NCBI GenBank assembly: GCA_036404255.1
Contig: DASWOP010000213.1
Span: 1-5,838, forward strand
DNA length: 5,838 nucleotides
Reading direction: 5' to 3'
From: JARLFX01 sp036404255
GTDB lineage: Bacteria > Acidobacteriota > Terriglobia > Terriglobales > Acidobacteriaceae
Shown here: positions 5,366 through 5,838 of the stretch, piece after piece
How positions within the stretch are numbered: position 1 is the first letter of the stretch
How the letters are laid out: each line of letters begins with the position of its first letter
Program-made: the position numbers and the translations under genes
The notes under the pieces: generated by a model
What the model was told of the DNA's origin: nothing
Seen by the model: the letters and a program-made list of their open reading frames with translations, nothing else
The model's database searches: none

Positions 5366-5442
5366 GGGGCTAAAGCCCCTCTGCAATCTATGCGGCTTAC
5401 CGTGCAGGCTAGAGCCTGCACTCCCCCGGCTGAAGCCGGGGG
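5366..5442. repeat. Array of three hairpins sharing a GGCT/AGCC core
   Basis: Three perfect inverted repeats lie in the 178-bp gap after the S41-family gene: GGGGCT-AA-AGCCCC (5366-5379), GTGCAGGCT-AG-AGCCTGCAC (5402-5421) and CCCCCGGCT-GA-AGCCGGGGG (5423-5442). All have the inner core GGCT-NN-AGCC (GGCTAAAGCC, GGCTAGAGCC, GGCTGAAGCC), while the outer stem pairs differ. The second and third are one base apart. They could terminate the upstream transcript, as the third is followed by CTTAAT, or they may be a mobile or REP-like family. The sequence supports the structure but not the role. Confidence 0.75.
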
Positions 5443-5498
5443 CTTAATCCGAAAGGCTGCGGTGGGTGTGAGCAGCATGGGCTGAAAAGCGGACGAAT

Positions 5499-5529
5499 CG
5501 CAACTCCAACATGCTATGTTGGAGTTGCG
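5499..5529 (+). promoter_or_regulatory. 14-bp perfect hairpin covering the PBP ribosome-binding site
   Basis: CGCAACTCCAACAT (5499-5512) and ATGTTGGAGTTGCG (5516-5529) are perfect reverse complements around the 3-nt GCT. The right arm ends at the base before the GTG start codon (5530) and contains GGAG (5521-5524), the only Shine-Dalgarno sequence for that start. In mRNA the site would be hidden in a stable hairpin, which suggests translational control. As DNA, the same dyad could be a protein-binding operator. No U tract follows, so it is not a terminator. Confidence 0.6.
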
Positions 5530-5838
5530 GTGCAGACCCTCTTCCAAAACGATCCGGAAAAACAGCGTCCGGAAGATGCAGATGCGAAGCAGCTCGAAGG
5601 CGTTGGGGCTGTTGAGGAAGAGAAGGCCGAAGAGCCTGCCGGGCGCAGGCGATTCTGGAGGTGGCGGCGCGGAGTGAAGCTGCCGTCTTTGCCGTCCCTA
5701 CCCGAACCAAAATTCAAAGATCATCACACGCTCGTACGGGTAACGTTCGGGATTTTTCTGCTGCTTTCCGCGGTGTTTGGCGTGATGGTTGGGCTGATGT
5801 TCATCTATGCCACAAACCTGCCGCAGATCGATGAGCTG
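5530..5838 (+). CDS. Membrane-anchored penicillin-binding protein (PBP1A-like), N-terminal part only
   Basis: The frame is open from the GTG at 5530 to the window end, 103 codons. It begins with a charged cytoplasmic segment, acidic at about 8-40 and then very basic in GRRRFWRWRR (38-47). A single membrane segment (about 71-94) follows, then YATNLPQIDEL (93-103). An N-in anchor followed by this LPQIDEL-type junction is typical of the region just before the glycosyltransferase domain of class A PBPs, which polymerise and cross-link peptidoglycan at the periplasmic face of the inner membrane. The catalytic domains lie beyond the window, so the family call rests on this junction. The GTG at 5530 is supported by GGAG 5 nt upstream and by the absence of other upstream start codons after the in-frame stop at 5431. 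A GTG at 5674 is a weaker alternative start that would keep the anchor. Confidence 0.65.
   Translation, partial: MQTLFQNDPEKQRPEDADAKQLEGVGAVEEEKAEEPAGRRRFWRWRRGVKLPSLPSLPEPKFKDHHTLVRVTFGIFLLLSAVFGVMVGLMFIYATNLPQIDEL

Overview
The window is a GC-rich bacterial chromosomal segment from a Gram-negative, flagellated organism. It carries KdsB (Kdo activation for LPS), a flagellar stator pair and a bifunctional-PBP start. Protein style and the many GC-rich hairpin repeats between genes suggest an acidobacterium of the Terriglobus/Granulicella/Edaphobacter type. That placement is an inference from recognition, not from a search.

Layout: 1-298 is non-coding, with a perfect 14-bp terminator-like hairpin and a sigma28-like promoter. 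motA (299-1189, +) and motB (1324-2109, +) form the proton-driven flagellar stator; a repeat element sits in their 134-bp gap. Convergent to motB is an AzoR-type FMN-dependent NADH-azoreductase (2247-2858, -). Behind it on the same strand come kdsB (3020-3808, -) and a CAT-anticodon tRNA, most likely elongator Met (3817-3893, -). A good sigma70-type promoter (3941-3969, -) lies ahead of the tRNA and probably drives tRNA and kdsB together. Divergent from this unit is an exported PDZ/S41 C-terminal-processing-peptidase homologue (4113-5351, +). It is followed by an array of three hairpins and by the start of a membrane-anchored penicillin-binding protein (5530 to the window end, +).

The strongest unusual signals are five. 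(1) The S41 protein has lost both catalytic dyad residues (Ser to Gly, Lys to Glu) while keeping their exact 25-residue spacing, so it looks like a pseudoprotease. (2) Three dispersed elements share a 9-nt loop (GATGARGCT on +) closed by different but self-complementary stems; the two best copies show compensated stem changes. (3) One of these elements encodes the last 13 residues of KdsB. (4) A perfect 14-bp hairpin ends one base before the PBP start codon and buries its Shine-Dalgarno sequence. (5) kdsB begins 8 nt after the encoded CCA of the tRNA, with no Shine-Dalgarno sequence.

The genes belong to ordinary housekeeping modules: motility, LPS precursor, peptidoglycan and envelope, and flavin redox. 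I see no defence, CRISPR, phage or transposase gene. The novelty here is in the pseudoenzyme and the RNA/repeat structures rather than in a multigene system.
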